Source: Ornithinibacillus bavariensis (lineage in GTDB: Bacteria > Bacillota > Bacilli > Bacillales > Amphibacillaceae). Taken from it: a stretch of 64,000 nt of DNA. This document shows, in pieces, positions 22,199 through 31,868 of the stretch. Position numbers and translations under genes: made by a program. Numbering within the stretch: position 1 is the stretch's first letter; the number at the start of each line of letters is the position of its first letter. Under the pieces are notes generated by a model, which saw nothing but the letters and a program-made list of their open reading frames with translations, did no database searches and was not told where the DNA came from. The stretch covers positions 682,001 through 746,000 of the forward strand of contig NZ_BORP01000001.1 of assembly GCF_018333235.1 (NCBI RefSeq), given 5' to 3'.

Positions 22199-22828
22199 AT
22201 GAAATTAAGCCAAGCAGTAGTAAGCGATTTATTAAGAATAAAGGCAGTACAGATTGAAACGAATCCGAATGATTATTTTACATGGGCATCAGGCATCAAA
22301 TCACCCATCTATTGTGATAATCGAATTACAATGTCCTACCCAGAGGTTCGACAAAAAATTACCAAAGCTTTTGTAGAAAAGGTACAGCAAATGAAAACAA
22401 TGCCTGACGTTATCGCTGGCTGTGCAACAGCAGGTATTCCCCACGCAGCTTGGTTAGCAGATCAATTAAATCTTCCCATGGTTTATGTCCGTTCTAAACC
22501 GAAGGAACATGGAAGGGGAAACCAAATAGAAGGGGAAAATGTTCAAGGGAAGAAAGTATTAGTTATTGAAGATTTAATCTCAACAGGCGGTTCATCACTT
22601 GCAGTTGTGGATGCTTTAAAGCATGCTGGAGCTGAAATACTTGAAGTAATGGCTATCTTTACATATGGATTAACGAAAGCAACAGCTAATTTTGAACAGG
22701 CTGGTGTTAATTATCAAACGATTACATCCTATGAAGATCTCATTCAAACTTTGGTAGTTAATGAGGCTATCGGAAATGAAGAAAAAGCCCAATTACTAGA
22801 ATGGCGTAGTTCTATGGAGTCTAGATAA
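22199..22828 (+). CDS. pyrE: orotate phosphoribosyltransferase
   Basis: Joins orotate and PRPP to OMP. PRPP loop VLVIEDLISTGGSSL and the FTWASGIKSPIYCDNR N-terminal segment are diagnostic; MVYVRSKPKEHGRGNQIEG is the flexible catalytic loop. Length 209 aa. GGGGGAAG precedes the ATG, one base after the pyrF stop. It is the last pyr gene; no terminator is visible before the LysR gene. Confidence 0.97.
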   Translation: MKLSQAVVSDLLRIKAVQIETNPNDYFTWASGIKSPIYCDNRITMSYPEVRQKITKAFVEKVQQMKTMPDVIAGCATAGIPHAAWLADQLNLPMVYVRSKPKEHGRGNQIEGENVQGKKVLVIEDLISTGGSSLAVVDALKHAGAEILEVMAIFTYGLTKATANFEQAGVNYQTITSYEDLIQTLVVNEAIGNEEKAQLLEWRSSMESR

Positions 22829-22860
22829 GGTAATGCAATAAGTAGAGTTTTATTATATAA

Positions 22861-22892
22861 TCAATTTGTATAATAAAATATTATCAAATTGA
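22861..22892. promoter_or_regulatory. near-perfect palindrome before the LysR gene (candidate operator)
   Basis: TCAATTTGTATAATA (22861-22875) faces TATTATCAAATTGA (22879-22892) around AAA; the arms are complementary except for one skipped base. The left arm contains TATAAT (22869-22874), and a second TATAAT lies at 22856-22861. The right arm ends inside the ribosome site TGAGG. A protein bound here would cover promoter and start region, fitting autorepression by the LysR protein; an RNA hairpin masking the ribosome site is an alternative. Confidence 0.7.
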
Positions 22893-22902
22893 GGTTTCTA
22901 TT

Positions 22903-23763
22903 ATGAGGATAGAAGATTACGAGCTACTATTAAAATTGAATGAAATAGGTACTATTCGAGGTACAGCAAAAGCTATACTTATTTCTCAGCCAGCTGTTAC
23001 ACAAAGACTAAAGTATATTGAGGATTATTTTGGTGAAATTATTTTTATTCGTACACCAAAAAACTTAGTCTTAACACCTTGTGGAGAAATTATTCTAGAG
23101 CATGCAAAAAGAGTAATAGAGGAAGAGGAGGTTCTAAAAAATAAATTGTCTCAATCAAGTGATGAAGTACTTGGTACACTTTCAATTGCCTGTTCATCCT
23201 TAATTAGCCAACGTTTTCTTCCTAAAATTCTCGGAAAATATACGAATAAATTTCCAAAGGTAACGATTGATTTAGTAACAGGAATTAGTGAGGATATACG
23301 AAGGAATCATAAGGATTACCATGTATGTATTATTCGAGGTGAACAATTAAAAGAGAGCACCTCCATTCACTTGTTTGATGATCCTTTATATATTTTTGAT
23401 ACGGAGCCATTTCCAAAAGATATAATTAAGGAACGACCTCTAATTTCCTTTAAAAGTGATGATAGTATGCATGAATTAGTAGATAATTGGTTGTACCACC
23501 ATCAACAACAAATTAAACCACTTCGAACCATGACAGTGGATCAAATCGAAACATGTAAACAATTTATGAAACAGGGAATAGGCATGGCAGTTCTACCAAA
23601 AAGCGTATCGGATTCTATGATGGATGAGTTTCCACATATAGCATTAGAACTTGACGGGAAGCCAGTTACACGCTATACATGGCTCTCCTATCAGGAAGGA
23701 ATCCGTGAGCTCCCTCAGGTTGATGAATTTATTAAAATGCTTACTAATGAAACTTTTATGTAA
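22903..23763 (+). CDS. LysR-family transcriptional regulator
   Basis: The N-terminal winged helix-turn-helix is clear (residues ~1-60: GTIRGTAKAILISQPAVTQRL then LVLTPCGEIILEHAK). The C-terminal ~200 residues form the periplasmic-binding-like effector domain, with LGTLSIACSSLISQRFLP and FMKQGIGMAVLPKSV. Length 286 aa is normal. The target and ligand cannot be read from sequence. In B. subtilis the sulphate-assimilation operon occupies this interval; here this regulator stands alone with no partner gene beside it except pyrE (same strand) and rqcH (convergent). The start is ATG behind TGAGG. Confidence 0.9.
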   Translation: MRIEDYELLLKLNEIGTIRGTAKAILISQPAVTQRLKYIEDYFGEIIFIRTPKNLVLTPCGEIILEHAKRVIEEEEVLKNKLSQSSDEVLGTLSIACSSLISQRFLPKILGKYTNKFPKVTIDLVTGISEDIRRNHKDYHVCIIRGEQLKESTSIHLFDDPLYIFDTEPFPKDIIKERPLISFKSDDSMHELVDNWLYHHQQQIKPLRTMTVDQIETCKQFMKQGIGMAVLPKSVSDSMMDEFPHIALELDGKPVTRYTWLSYQEGIRELPQVDEFIKMLTNETFM

Positions 23764-23780
23764 TCACTGTAAATATTCTT

Positions 23781-23824
23781 AAAGAAATAATAGGAGATGG
23801 GAATCCATCTCCTATTATTTCTTT
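23781..23824. terminator. bidirectional terminator between the LysR gene and rqcH
   Basis: A perfect 20-bp stem (23781-23800 against 23805-23824) closes a 4-base GAAT loop; both arms end in A/T tracts. It serves two convergent genes, and its right arm includes the stop and last three codons of rqcH. Confidence 0.88.
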
Positions 23825-25518
23825 AATTTATCTACCTTCATTTTTTCTGGAGTAACATAAATTGTCTTTTGATTATCATAAATCACAAATCCAGGCTTGG
23901 ATCCGTTTGGCTTTTTTACATATCTTACTCTTGTGTAGTCCACCGGCACAGCTGATGAATTTTGTGATTTACTAAAGTACGCCGCAAGCTGGGCAGCTTC
24001 CTTGATTGTCTCTTCACTCGGTTCTTTGGACCGAATAATCACATGTGACCCCGGAATATCCTTCGTGTGTAACCAAATTTCATCTCGGTGTGCCAACTTC
24101 ATCGTCAAAAATTCATTTTGTTTATTGTTCTTTCCAACTAAAATGGACGTACCATCTGTAGCAATATATTCCTCTGGTTTTGGAGCTACTTGTTTATTTT
24201 TACGTTTCCCAGATTTTTGCTTTTTAATATAACCCTCTTCACGAAGCTCTTCTCGTATTTCTTCAATATCTTCTACACCAGCAACATCTATTTGCTGTAG
24301 TAATTGTTCAAGATAGGCTGTTTCCTTTAACGTTTTCTCTATTTCTTCCTCGACTTTTGCCTTGGAGGTTTTCAATTTTTGATAGGTCTTAAATAAGCTC
24401 TGGGCATTTTCGCTTGGTGTTTTATGTGGGTTTAAATCAATGGTAATTTCATTTTGCTCGGGATCATAATAATCCACTACTGAAACAGATGTATCTCCTT
24501 GTTTTACCACATGCATATTGGCAGTTAACAATTCACCTAATCGTTGGTACCTTTCTGCTTTCTGTGCTTTTTCTAATGTACGCTCATGTTTTTTTAGTTT
24601 ACGATCATTTTTATCCTTTTCATTTTGAATAAAACGGTATAAATCCTTCGCTTGCTGTTTTACTCTATCCCGTTCTGCTTTACCTGAATAAAATTGATCT
24701 AGTAATTGATTTGTAGTCGGAAACGTTTTCTTGTCTCCTTTAAAATCAACTAATTCTAATACGTGAAAATCTTCTTTCTTCCCTTGATAAATCGCAGGAT
24801 GAAAACGGTGGTGAAGAATTTTTTCTTGCATTTCAATGAATGTATCCTTATATACCTCCTGCGTACCGAGTCTCGCACGATTGACAAGCTCATTCGCAAT
24901 AAATGGGGAAAAACCAGTAAATAGATTAACAATTTGTGTTTCTAGCTTACCCGCATTAAAATCTAGTTTTTTAATAAACGTCTCTCCATCTATCTCAAGA
25001 GGATTCAGTTTATCCTGCATTGGTGGATGAATATATTCCACACCTGGTAAAACTGTTCGATAACGGTTCTGTGCCATTGATACATGCTTTAAACTATCGA
25101 TGATATGACCTTTATCTGTTTCAACTAAAATTAAATTACTATGTTTTCCCATCAATTCAAGTACTAGCGTTTTCACTGAAATATCGCCAATCTCATTTCT
25201 TGTTTTTATTCGGAAGTTGATTATTCGTTCCATTCCATCTTGTACCACTGATTCAATGATGGCACCTGATAGATGCTTCCTAAGCACCATACAAAACATT
25301 GGGGCATCAGCGGGGTTAAGAAAGCTTTCTTCTGTTAAATGTATCCTTGAATAAGATGGATGAATTGACAACAAAAGGGTATGATTTTTACCCTGGCTTC
25401 TTATGGTCATAATTATTTCAGTATCTGTTGGTTGATGAATTTTTGTGATTTTTCCTGGTAGCAACATGTCCGATAATTCCTTTGTCACTGCTCTTGTTAC
25501 AATTCCGTCAAATGGCAT
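23815..25518 (-). CDS. rqcH: ribosome quality control protein RqcH (YloA, NFACT family; fibronectin-binding homologue)
   Basis: Binds stalled 50S-peptidyl-tRNA complexes and adds C-terminal alanine tails. The NFACT-N domain starts MPFDGIVTRAVTKEL; conserved DxR-type residues lie in SFLNPADAPMFCMVLRKHL; two long coiled-coil stretches occupy residues ~285-420; NFACT-R at the C-terminus contains ILVGKNNKQNEFLT and DEIWLHTKDIPGSHVIIRS. Length 567 aa. AGAGAGGTGAG precedes the start. Older annotations call it fibronectin-binding protein. It is transcribed against its neighbours. Confidence 0.95.
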   Translation of the reverse strand: MPFDGIVTRAVTKELSDMLLPGKITKIHQPTDTEIIMTIRSQGKNHTLLLSIHPSYSRIHLTEESFLNPADAPMFCMVLRKHLSGAIIESVVQDGMERIINFRIKTRNEIGDISVKTLVLELMGKHSNLILVETDKGHIIDSLKHVSMAQNRYRTVLPGVEYIHPPMQDKLNPLEIDGETFIKKLDFNAGKLETQIVNLFTGFSPFIANELVNRARLGTQEVYKDTFIEMQEKILHHRFHPAIYQGKKEDFHVLELVDFKGDKKTFPTTNQLLDQFYSGKAERDRVKQQAKDLYRFIQNEKDKNDRKLKKHERTLEKAQKAERYQRLGELLTANMHVVKQGDTSVSVVDYYDPEQNEITIDLNPHKTPSENAQSLFKTYQKLKTSKAKVEEEIEKTLKETAYLEQLLQQIDVAGVEDIEEIREELREEGYIKKQKSGKRKNKQVAPKPEEYIATDGTSILVGKNNKQNEFLTMKLAHRDEIWLHTKDIPGSHVIIRSKEPSEETIKEAAQLAAYFSKSQNSSAVPVDYTRVRYVKKPNGSKPGFVIYDNQKTIYVTPEKMKVDKLKK

Positions 25519-25540
25519 TTCGACTCACCTCTCTAATTAA

Positions 25541-25549
25541 ATTATAGCA
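25541..25549 (-). promoter_or_regulatory. extended -10 promoter of rqcH
   Basis: On the minus strand the sequence reads TGCTATAAT, a full TGnTATAAT extended -10, ~25 bases before the rqcH start codon. Confidence 0.65.
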
Positions 25550-25634
25550 TTATTTAGGACAAGTCTGCATAGATATCACTAAGAACACACTAGAGATGAT
25601 TTTATGCTCTCGAATAAGCGTGGAGGAATGCAAC

Positions 25635-28292
25635 GTGAAAAAGTGGTATCAATTAGATGTCGAACAAGTAGAACAAAAACTGCAAGTAACAGTAAGTAGG
25701 GGATTAACCTCAAAGCAGGTCAGTGAAAGACAGAGTCAATATGGCTACAATATGCTAGAAACAAATAAACAAACTCCTAGATGGATTATTTTTTTAAAGC
25801 AATTTCAGGATTTCATGGTACTAGTGTTACTTGCTGCCACCCTGATTGCAGGAATGTTAGGGGAATTTGTTGACGCAATAGCGATTATGGTCATTGTCCT
25901 AGTTAATGGCTGTATTGGTTACTTCCAAGAGCAGAAAGCTGAAAAATCTCTTGAAAAGCTAAAAGAGCTATCAGCCCCGATGGCGAATGTTTTTCGTGAT
26001 AAGAAGTGGGAAAAGGTAGCTTCTAAAGAATTGGTTATTGGTGATATTGTAAGGTTAAATACTGGTGACAGGGTACCAGCAGATATACGCATTGTAAAAT
26101 CAGTGAGCCTTGAAACGGAAGAATCGGCATTAACCGGGGAATCACTACCTGTTATGAAGCATGCAGCTGCTATCTCAAGAAGCGATCTGGACGCACAGGA
26201 TCAAGTTAATATGGGCTTTAAAGGCACGATGGTTTCTCGTGGTTCTGGTATAGGTATTGTTGTAGGTACAGGAATGAATACGGTAATGGGGCAAATAGCT
26301 TCCTTAATGTCAAGTACGAAGAAAATACCAACCCCATTAGAGAGGAAACTGGCAGAGTTAGGCAAAATCTTAATCGTGGTAGCCATTCTTTTGACTATTT
26401 TGGTAGTAGTTCTTGGTGTTATACAAGGGCACCCGATATATAATATGTTTCTTGCTGGTGTTTCGTTAGCAGTTGCTGCAATACCGGAGGGATTACCAGC
26501 AATAGTTACTGTTGCATTATCATTAGGTGTACAGCGGATGATTCGAAAAAGAGCTATCGTAAGAAAATTATCAGCAGTTGAGACATTGGGCTGTGCATCT
26601 GTTATTTGTTCCGATAAAACAGGTACGATGACAGAAAATGAGATGACTGTTAAAGAAATATACTTAAATGGTGAAACTATTACGGTTACTGGAGATGGGT
26701 TTGACGTTGAAGGGGACTTTTTAATTGGAAACAAGAAAATTAAACAAGATCATCCTAATTTAGAAAACATGCTCTTATATGGACAGCTTTGTAATAATTC
26801 AGAACTACAAATTAAAAAAGGGAAGTATATAGTAAATGGAGATCCAACTGATGGTGCATTATTAGTTGCAGCCCGAAAAATAGGATTATCCCCATTAAGT
26901 GGACAAAACGTTGAAATTGTAAAAGAAATTCCTTTTGACTCGGATCGAAAACGGATGAGTGTAATTATAGAAGATGATAATGGTAGACGCTTCCTTATTA
27001 CAAAAGGAGCCCCTGATGTATTACTACCAAGATGTAATTATGTAGTAGACCAAGAAGGAAGAAAACTATTAAAGAAACATGATAAGGAATTAATTGAACA
27101 AGCTATTGATCAGATGGCAGATAAGGCATTAAGGACGATTGCTATAAGTATGCGGCCTTTATCGAAAGACGTTTCACTAGACTCCGCATTTCTTGAAAAG
27201 GACTTAACCTTTATTGGATTATATGGGATGATTGATCCACCTCGTAAGGAAGTGAAAGCAGCAATTGCTGAATGTCGTGAAGCAGGAATTAAAACGGTAA
27301 TGATTACAGGCGACCATGTTAAAACAGCAAGGGCCATTGCAAAGGATTTGAATTTATTACCAGATAATGGGCTAGTTCTAGAGGGTAGTGAATTAAATAA
27401 AATGTCTGTAGAAGAGCTTGAAAATATTATTGAAGATGTCTATGTTTTTGCTCGAGTAACACCAGAGCATAAACTAAAAATTGTTAAAGCATTCCAAGCC
27501 AGGGGGCATATTGTTGCAATGACAGGAGATGGTGTCAATGATGCCCCAGCGATTAAGGCTAGTGATATAGGTATTAGTATGGGTATAAGTGGAACCGACG
27601 TTACAAAGGAAGCATCATCATTGGTATTAATGGATGATAACTTTGCAACGATTAAGTCAGCAATTCAAGAAGGCCGTAATATCTATGAAAATATTAGGAA
27701 ATTTATTCGTTATCTTTTAGCATCAAATGTAGGAGAAATTTTGGTCATGCTATTTGCAGTATTACTGGGAATGCCGCTACCATTAGTTCCCGTTCAAATC
27801 TTATGGGTGAATTTGGTAACAGATGGCTTGCCAGCTATGGCTTTAGGACTGGATAAACCAGAAGCTGATGTTATGAAACATGGACCACGCAGTCCAAAAG
27901 AAGGTGTATTTGCCCGAGGTTTAGGCTTTAAGATTATTACTAGAGGTATTCTAATCGGAATTGTCACCTTAATTGCCTTTATGGTTACTTACCAGAACAA
28001 TCCGGAAAATCTAGTATATGGTCAAACAGTAGCATTTACGACATTGGTGATGGCACAGCTTATTCATGTATTTGATTGTCGTAGTGAAAAATCCGTTTTT
28101 GAACGCAACCCGTTTGAAAATATATACCTTGTTTTCGCTGTTATTTCCTCCATATTATTGTTATTAGTAGTTATATACTGGGAACCACTACAGCCAATCT
28201 TCCACACAATTTCCTTAGGACTACGAGATTGGATGCTTATTCTTGGCTTAGCAGCAATCCCTACTGTATTATTTGGCTTTACAAAAAGATAA
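25635..28292 (+). CDS. yloB: P-type Ca2+-transporting ATPase YloB
   Basis: SERCA-like calcium pump linked in Bacillus to spore calcium and membrane-potential responses. TGES is in ALTGESLPV, the phosphorylated Asp in CSDKTGTMTENEMT, the nucleotide domain has FDSDRKRMSV and TKGAPDVL, and the hinge motif is AMTGDGVNDAPAIK. About ten membrane segments include PEGLP (AVAAIPEGLPAIV), the Ca2+-site helix. Length from GTG 25635 is 885 aa; that start has GGAGG upstream and gives the family N-terminus KKWYQLDVEQ. An earlier ATG (25603) lacks support. Confidence 0.94.
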   Translation: MKKWYQLDVEQVEQKLQVTVSRGLTSKQVSERQSQYGYNMLETNKQTPRWIIFLKQFQDFMVLVLLAATLIAGMLGEFVDAIAIMVIVLVNGCIGYFQEQKAEKSLEKLKELSAPMANVFRDKKWEKVASKELVIGDIVRLNTGDRVPADIRIVKSVSLETEESALTGESLPVMKHAAAISRSDLDAQDQVNMGFKGTMVSRGSGIGIVVGTGMNTVMGQIASLMSSTKKIPTPLERKLAELGKILIVVAILLTILVVVLGVIQGHPIYNMFLAGVSLAVAAIPEGLPAIVTVALSLGVQRMIRKRAIVRKLSAVETLGCASVICSDKTGTMTENEMTVKEIYLNGETITVTGDGFDVEGDFLIGNKKIKQDHPNLENMLLYGQLCNNSELQIKKGKYIVNGDPTDGALLVAARKIGLSPLSGQNVEIVKEIPFDSDRKRMSVIIEDDNGRRFLITKGAPDVLLPRCNYVVDQEGRKLLKKHDKELIEQAIDQMADKALRTIAISMRPLSKDVSLDSAFLEKDLTFIGLYGMIDPPRKEVKAAIAECREAGIKTVMITGDHVKTARAIAKDLNLLPDNGLVLEGSELNKMSVEELENIIEDVYVFARVTPEHKLKIVKAFQARGHIVAMTGDGVNDAPAIKASDIGISMGISGTDVTKEASSLVLMDDNFATIKSAIQEGRNIYENIRKFIRYLLASNVGEILVMLFAVLLGMPLPLVPVQILWVNLVTDGLPAMALGLDKPEADVMKHGPRSPKEGVFARGLGFKIITRGILIGIVTLIAFMVTYQNNPENLVYGQTVAFTTLVMAQLIHVFDCRSEKSVFERNPFENIYLVFAVISSILLLLVVIYWEPLQPIFHTISLGLRDWMLILGLAAIPTVLFGFTKR

Positions 28293-28297
28293 AAGCT

Positions 28298-28340
28298 GAA
28301 GACCTTTTCACAATAAGAAGTGGAAGGGTCTTCATTTTTC
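28298..28340 (+). terminator. intrinsic terminator after yloB
   Basis: GAAGACCTTTTCAC pairs with GTGGAAGGGTCTTC (one mismatch or wobble) across an 8-base loop, followed by ATTTTTC. Confidence 0.85.
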
Positions 28341-28407
28341 AAGATAGTACTGTAGCTAACGAATATCAACTTAAAAAGCCAACATTATGAAGAAACAGTA
28401 TTTCATA

Positions 28408-28416
28408 TGCTATAAT
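28408..28416 (+). promoter_or_regulatory. extended -10 promoter for yloC
   Basis: TGCTATAAT at 28408-28416, 30 bases before the start region of yloC and after the yloB terminator. The -35 is poor. Confidence 0.6.
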
Positions 28417-28446
28417 GATGAAAGAAAATTAAAGTAGGTGTTGGTA

Positions 28447-29328
28447 GTGGCAAAAAGCATGACAGGCTATGGTATAAGTACTACTCAGTTCGAAAATACA
28501 ACAATTACAGTAGAAATTCGTTCTGTTAATCACCGTTTTCTTGATATCATACCGAAATATCCTCGAACATTTTTATTCCTTGAAGATAAGATAAAAATGT
28601 TAGTTAAGAATTTTTTTAGCAGAGGCCGTGTGGAATTACATATAAATATAGAAGGAGAAGGATTTGTTCAAAAATCAATTTCTACCGATTGGGAATTATT
28701 GGATCAATTTATACAACAATTGAAGGTTGCTAAAGAGCGCTATGGCTTACAGGGTGAAATACCTTTTTCCGTTCTTACACAACTCCCTGACTTAATTACG
28801 ATTCAAGAGAATGAAGAAAAACCAGATAACTTACAGGAAAATATATTAGCATGTATAGAGGATGCCTGTTTGCAGGTTCTTGAAATGCGCATAGAAGAAG
28901 GCAAAAATTTGTTAGATGATATTTTGGAACGGGCTACGATTATTCGGAATATAGTAAGGTCAATAGAAAGTAGAAGAGAAAATGTTATCGATGAGTACCG
29001 TACTAGAATTAAACAACGAATGGAAGAGTATATAGAGGATCCAATCACTGTCGATTCTAGTAGACTACACCAAGAGATTGCCCTTTTAGCAGAAAAAGGG
29101 GATATAGCGGAGGAAATCACACGATTACATAGTCATTTGGATCAGTTAGAGGAATGGAGTAAGCTAGAGGAGCCAATTGGCCGAAAGCTTGATTTTATCC
29201 TGCAAGAGATGAACCGAGAAGCGAATACGGTCGGATCGAAATCAACAGATACAAAAATTAGTGAATGGACTGTTGCAATGAAAAGTGAAATTGAGAGAAT
29301 AAAGGAACAGGTTCAAAATATAGAGTAA
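28447..29328 (+). CDS. yloC: YicC-family endoribonuclease YloC
   Basis: YicC/YloC family, recently shown in E. coli to be an RNA endonuclease. N-terminal YicC domain: KSMTGYGISTTQ, VEIRSVNHRFLDI; C-terminal DUF1732 domain: HLDQLEEWSKLEEPIGRKLDFILQEMNREANTVGSKS. Length 293 aa from GTG 28447, chosen for AGTAGGTG upstream; other starts nearby (TTG 28441, ATG 28459) are possible. It stands before remA and gmk, the conserved neighbourhood. Confidence 0.9.
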   Translation: MAKSMTGYGISTTQFENTTITVEIRSVNHRFLDIIPKYPRTFLFLEDKIKMLVKNFFSRGRVELHINIEGEGFVQKSISTDWELLDQFIQQLKVAKERYGLQGEIPFSVLTQLPDLITIQENEEKPDNLQENILACIEDACLQVLEMRIEEGKNLLDDILERATIIRNIVRSIESRRENVIDEYRTRIKQRMEEYIEDPITVDSSRLHQEIALLAEKGDIAEEITRLHSHLDQLEEWSKLEEPIGRKLDFILQEMNREANTVGSKSTDTKISEWTVAMKSEIERIKEQVQNIE

Positions 29329-29451
29329 TTCCTTTTTTATTGAATATGTTATGTCCTATAAAGTAGATAGGACTAATTTTCTAATATTCTTGTACTTTTA
29401 ATTTGTTACAAAAGCCTTTATAATAGGTAAGAATGATAAGGGGGAAGTGAA

Positions 29452-29712
29452 GTGGGACTACAACTAATTAATATTGGGTTTGGTAATGTTGTTTCTGCTA
29501 ATCGAGTCATTTCCATTGTCTCGCCAGAATCAGCACCTATCAAACGAATTATCTCCGTCGCTCGTGATAATAATAAATTAGTAGATGCTACATATGGACG
29601 TAGAACAAGAGCTGTTATTATTACTGATAGTGATCATGTCGTATTATCAGCAGTTCAGCCCGAGACAGTTGGACAGCGAGTACTTAGTCACGAAGAAATG
29701 TCTGATGAATGA
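29452..29712 (+). CDS. remA: extracellular matrix regulatory protein RemA
   Basis: Small DNA-binding protein (DUF370) that activates biofilm-matrix operons and osmoprotectant uptake in B. subtilis by forming ring-like oligomers. The family blocks [40 protein letters not shown] and [12 protein letters not shown] are intact. Length 86 aa. The start is GTG behind AAGGGGGAAG. It precedes gmk by 27 bases. Confidence 0.95.
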   Translation: MGLQLINIGFGNVVSANRVISIVSPESAPIKRIISVARDNNKLVDATYGRRTRAVIITDSDHVVLSAVQPETVGQRVLSHEEMSDE

Positions 29713-30356
<644 letters not shown>

Positions 30357-30357
<1 letters not shown>

Positions 30358-30554
30358 TGATGTTAGAACCGTCTATTGATGCTTTACAAGAAAAGATTAA
30401 ATCAAAGTATTCCCTTGTAACCTTGTCTGCTAAGAGAGCTAGACAATTACGTGAACTAAAAAATTTACGAATTGAAAGTCCTAAGTCTCATAAATATGTA
30501 GGAATGGCACTAGAGGAAATAGCAGCAGAAAAGCTTAAAATAGAAGATGAATAA
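30357..30554 (+). CDS. rpoZ: RNA polymerase omega subunit
   Basis: Small core-polymerase subunit (65 aa) that stabilises beta-prime. Conserved SIDALQEKIKSKYSLVTLSAKRARQL matches the omega domain and is typical of Firmicutes. It begins in the gmk stop (TAATG; a second in-frame ATG follows at once), so it is translationally coupled. Confidence 0.95.
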
Positions 30555-30568
30555 TAATAATGTATATG

Positions 30569-30608
30569 AATCCCTTACATCTGGTATGTAAGGGATTATT
30601 TATTTATT
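30569..30608 (+). terminator. intrinsic terminator after rpoZ
   Basis: AATCCCTTACAT pairs perfectly with ATGTAAGGGATT around CTGGT, followed by ATTTATTTATT. Confidence 0.88.
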
Positions 30609-30614
30609 AAATTA

Positions 30615-30623
30615 TGGTATAAC
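30615..30623 (+). promoter_or_regulatory. possible extended -10 promoter for coaBC-priA-fmt-rsmB
   Basis: TGGTATAAC (TGnTATAAC) at 30615-30623, 40 bases before coaBC and right after the rpoZ terminator. No clear -35. Confidence 0.45.
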
Positions 30624-30662
30624 TAGACTAGAAGATAATTTTGACCGGGAAAGGTGTTAAGA

Positions 30663-31868
30663 ATGATTAATAAAAATATTTTACTTGGAGTTACTGGAGG
30701 AATTGCAGCATATAAGGCATGTGCTCTGACTAGTAAATTACAGCAACAGGGTGCAAATGTGAAAGTAATCATGACAGATAATGCAACAAAGTTTGTATCC
30801 CCACTTACATTCCAAGCCTTATCACGGAATCCAGTATACACGGACACATTTGATGAAAAGGATCCTGAAAAAATAGCACATATTGATTTAGCAGATTGGG
30901 CAGATATTATCATCTTAGCTCCGGCAACAGCTAATATTATTGGGAAATTAGCAACTGGTATTGCGGATGATATGATTTCCACCACTGTCTTAGCAACAAA
31001 AGCTCCTATCTATATTGCTCCAGCTATGAATGTGAATATGTATAACCATCCATCCGTAATCAAGAATATGAAAACTTTAACGGAATATGGTTATCATTTT
31101 ATTGAACCTGGGTCAGGGTATTTAGCTTGTGGCTGGGTTGGTAAAGGAAGGCTGGAGGAACCTGAAACCATTATCCAGGTAATTCAATCACATCAAAGCA
31201 ATGGTAATTTACTAGCTGGAAAAAAGGTACTAATCTCTGCTGGGCCAACTAGGGAGAAAATTGATCCTGTTCGTTATTTTTCCAATCGTTCTACAGGGAA
31301 AATGGGGTTTTCTCTAGCTGAAGCAGCTGCTGAATACGGTGCAGAGGTTACACTCGTTACTGGTCCAGTATTTTTAGATACTTCACATAAAAACATTAAA
31401 CGAATCAATGTTACGACAGCTGAAGAAATGTATCAAGCAATGCTGCGTGAATTTCCTTGCAACGACATTGTAATAAAATCTGCTGCCGTAGCTGATTATC
31501 GACCTAAGGTAGTCTTTGATGACAAAATAAAAAAACAAGCTGGTAGTATTAAATTTGAAATGGAACGAACGAAAGATATTCTAGCAGAACTAGGAAGCAA
31601 AAAAACACATCAATTCCTAGTGGGGTTTGCTGCCGAAACCCAAAACGTTCTTGAATATGGAAAGGAAAAATTACACCGGAAGCACTTAGATGCTATCGTG
31701 ATAAACAATGTGAGTCAAGAGGGCGCAGGATTTGAAAGTGAGACGAATATTGTGACCTATGTCAATCGTAACCATGAAGAATATCAGATTCCTGTCGCTT
31801 TAAAAAGTGAGGTCGCCCGACAATTACTACAATTAATATGGAGAGATATGAAGGATGAGGAAGCGTGA
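30663..31868 (+). CDS. coaBC: bifunctional phosphopantothenoylcysteine decarboxylase / phosphopantothenate-cysteine ligase
   Basis: Two steps of coenzyme A synthesis. The CoaC flavoprotein domain (~1-185) shows LGVTGGIAAYKA, PATANIIGKLATGIADD and the active segment PAMNVNMYNHP; the Cys-containing loop is GSGYLACGWVGKGRL. The CoaB domain follows with SAGPTREKIDPVRYFSNRSTGKMG and KSAAVADYRP. Length 401 aa. The ATG at 30663 has AAAGGTG upstream; a GTG at 30654 overlaps that site and is less likely. Confidence 0.95.
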   Translation: MINKNILLGVTGGIAAYKACALTSKLQQQGANVKVIMTDNATKFVSPLTFQALSRNPVYTDTFDEKDPEKIAHIDLADWADIIILAPATANIIGKLATGIADDMISTTVLATKAPIYIAPAMNVNMYNHPSVIKNMKTLTEYGYHFIEPGSGYLACGWVGKGRLEEPETIIQVIQSHQSNGNLLAGKKVLISAGPTREKIDPVRYFSNRSTGKMGFSLAEAAAEYGAEVTLVTGPVFLDTSHKNIKRINVTTAEEMYQAMLREFPCNDIVIKSAAVADYRPKVVFDDKIKKQAGSIKFEMERTKDILAELGSKKTHQFLVGFAAETQNVLEYGKEKLHRKHLDAIVINNVSQEGAGFESETNIVTYVNRNHEEYQIPVALKSEVARQLLQLIWRDMKDEEA

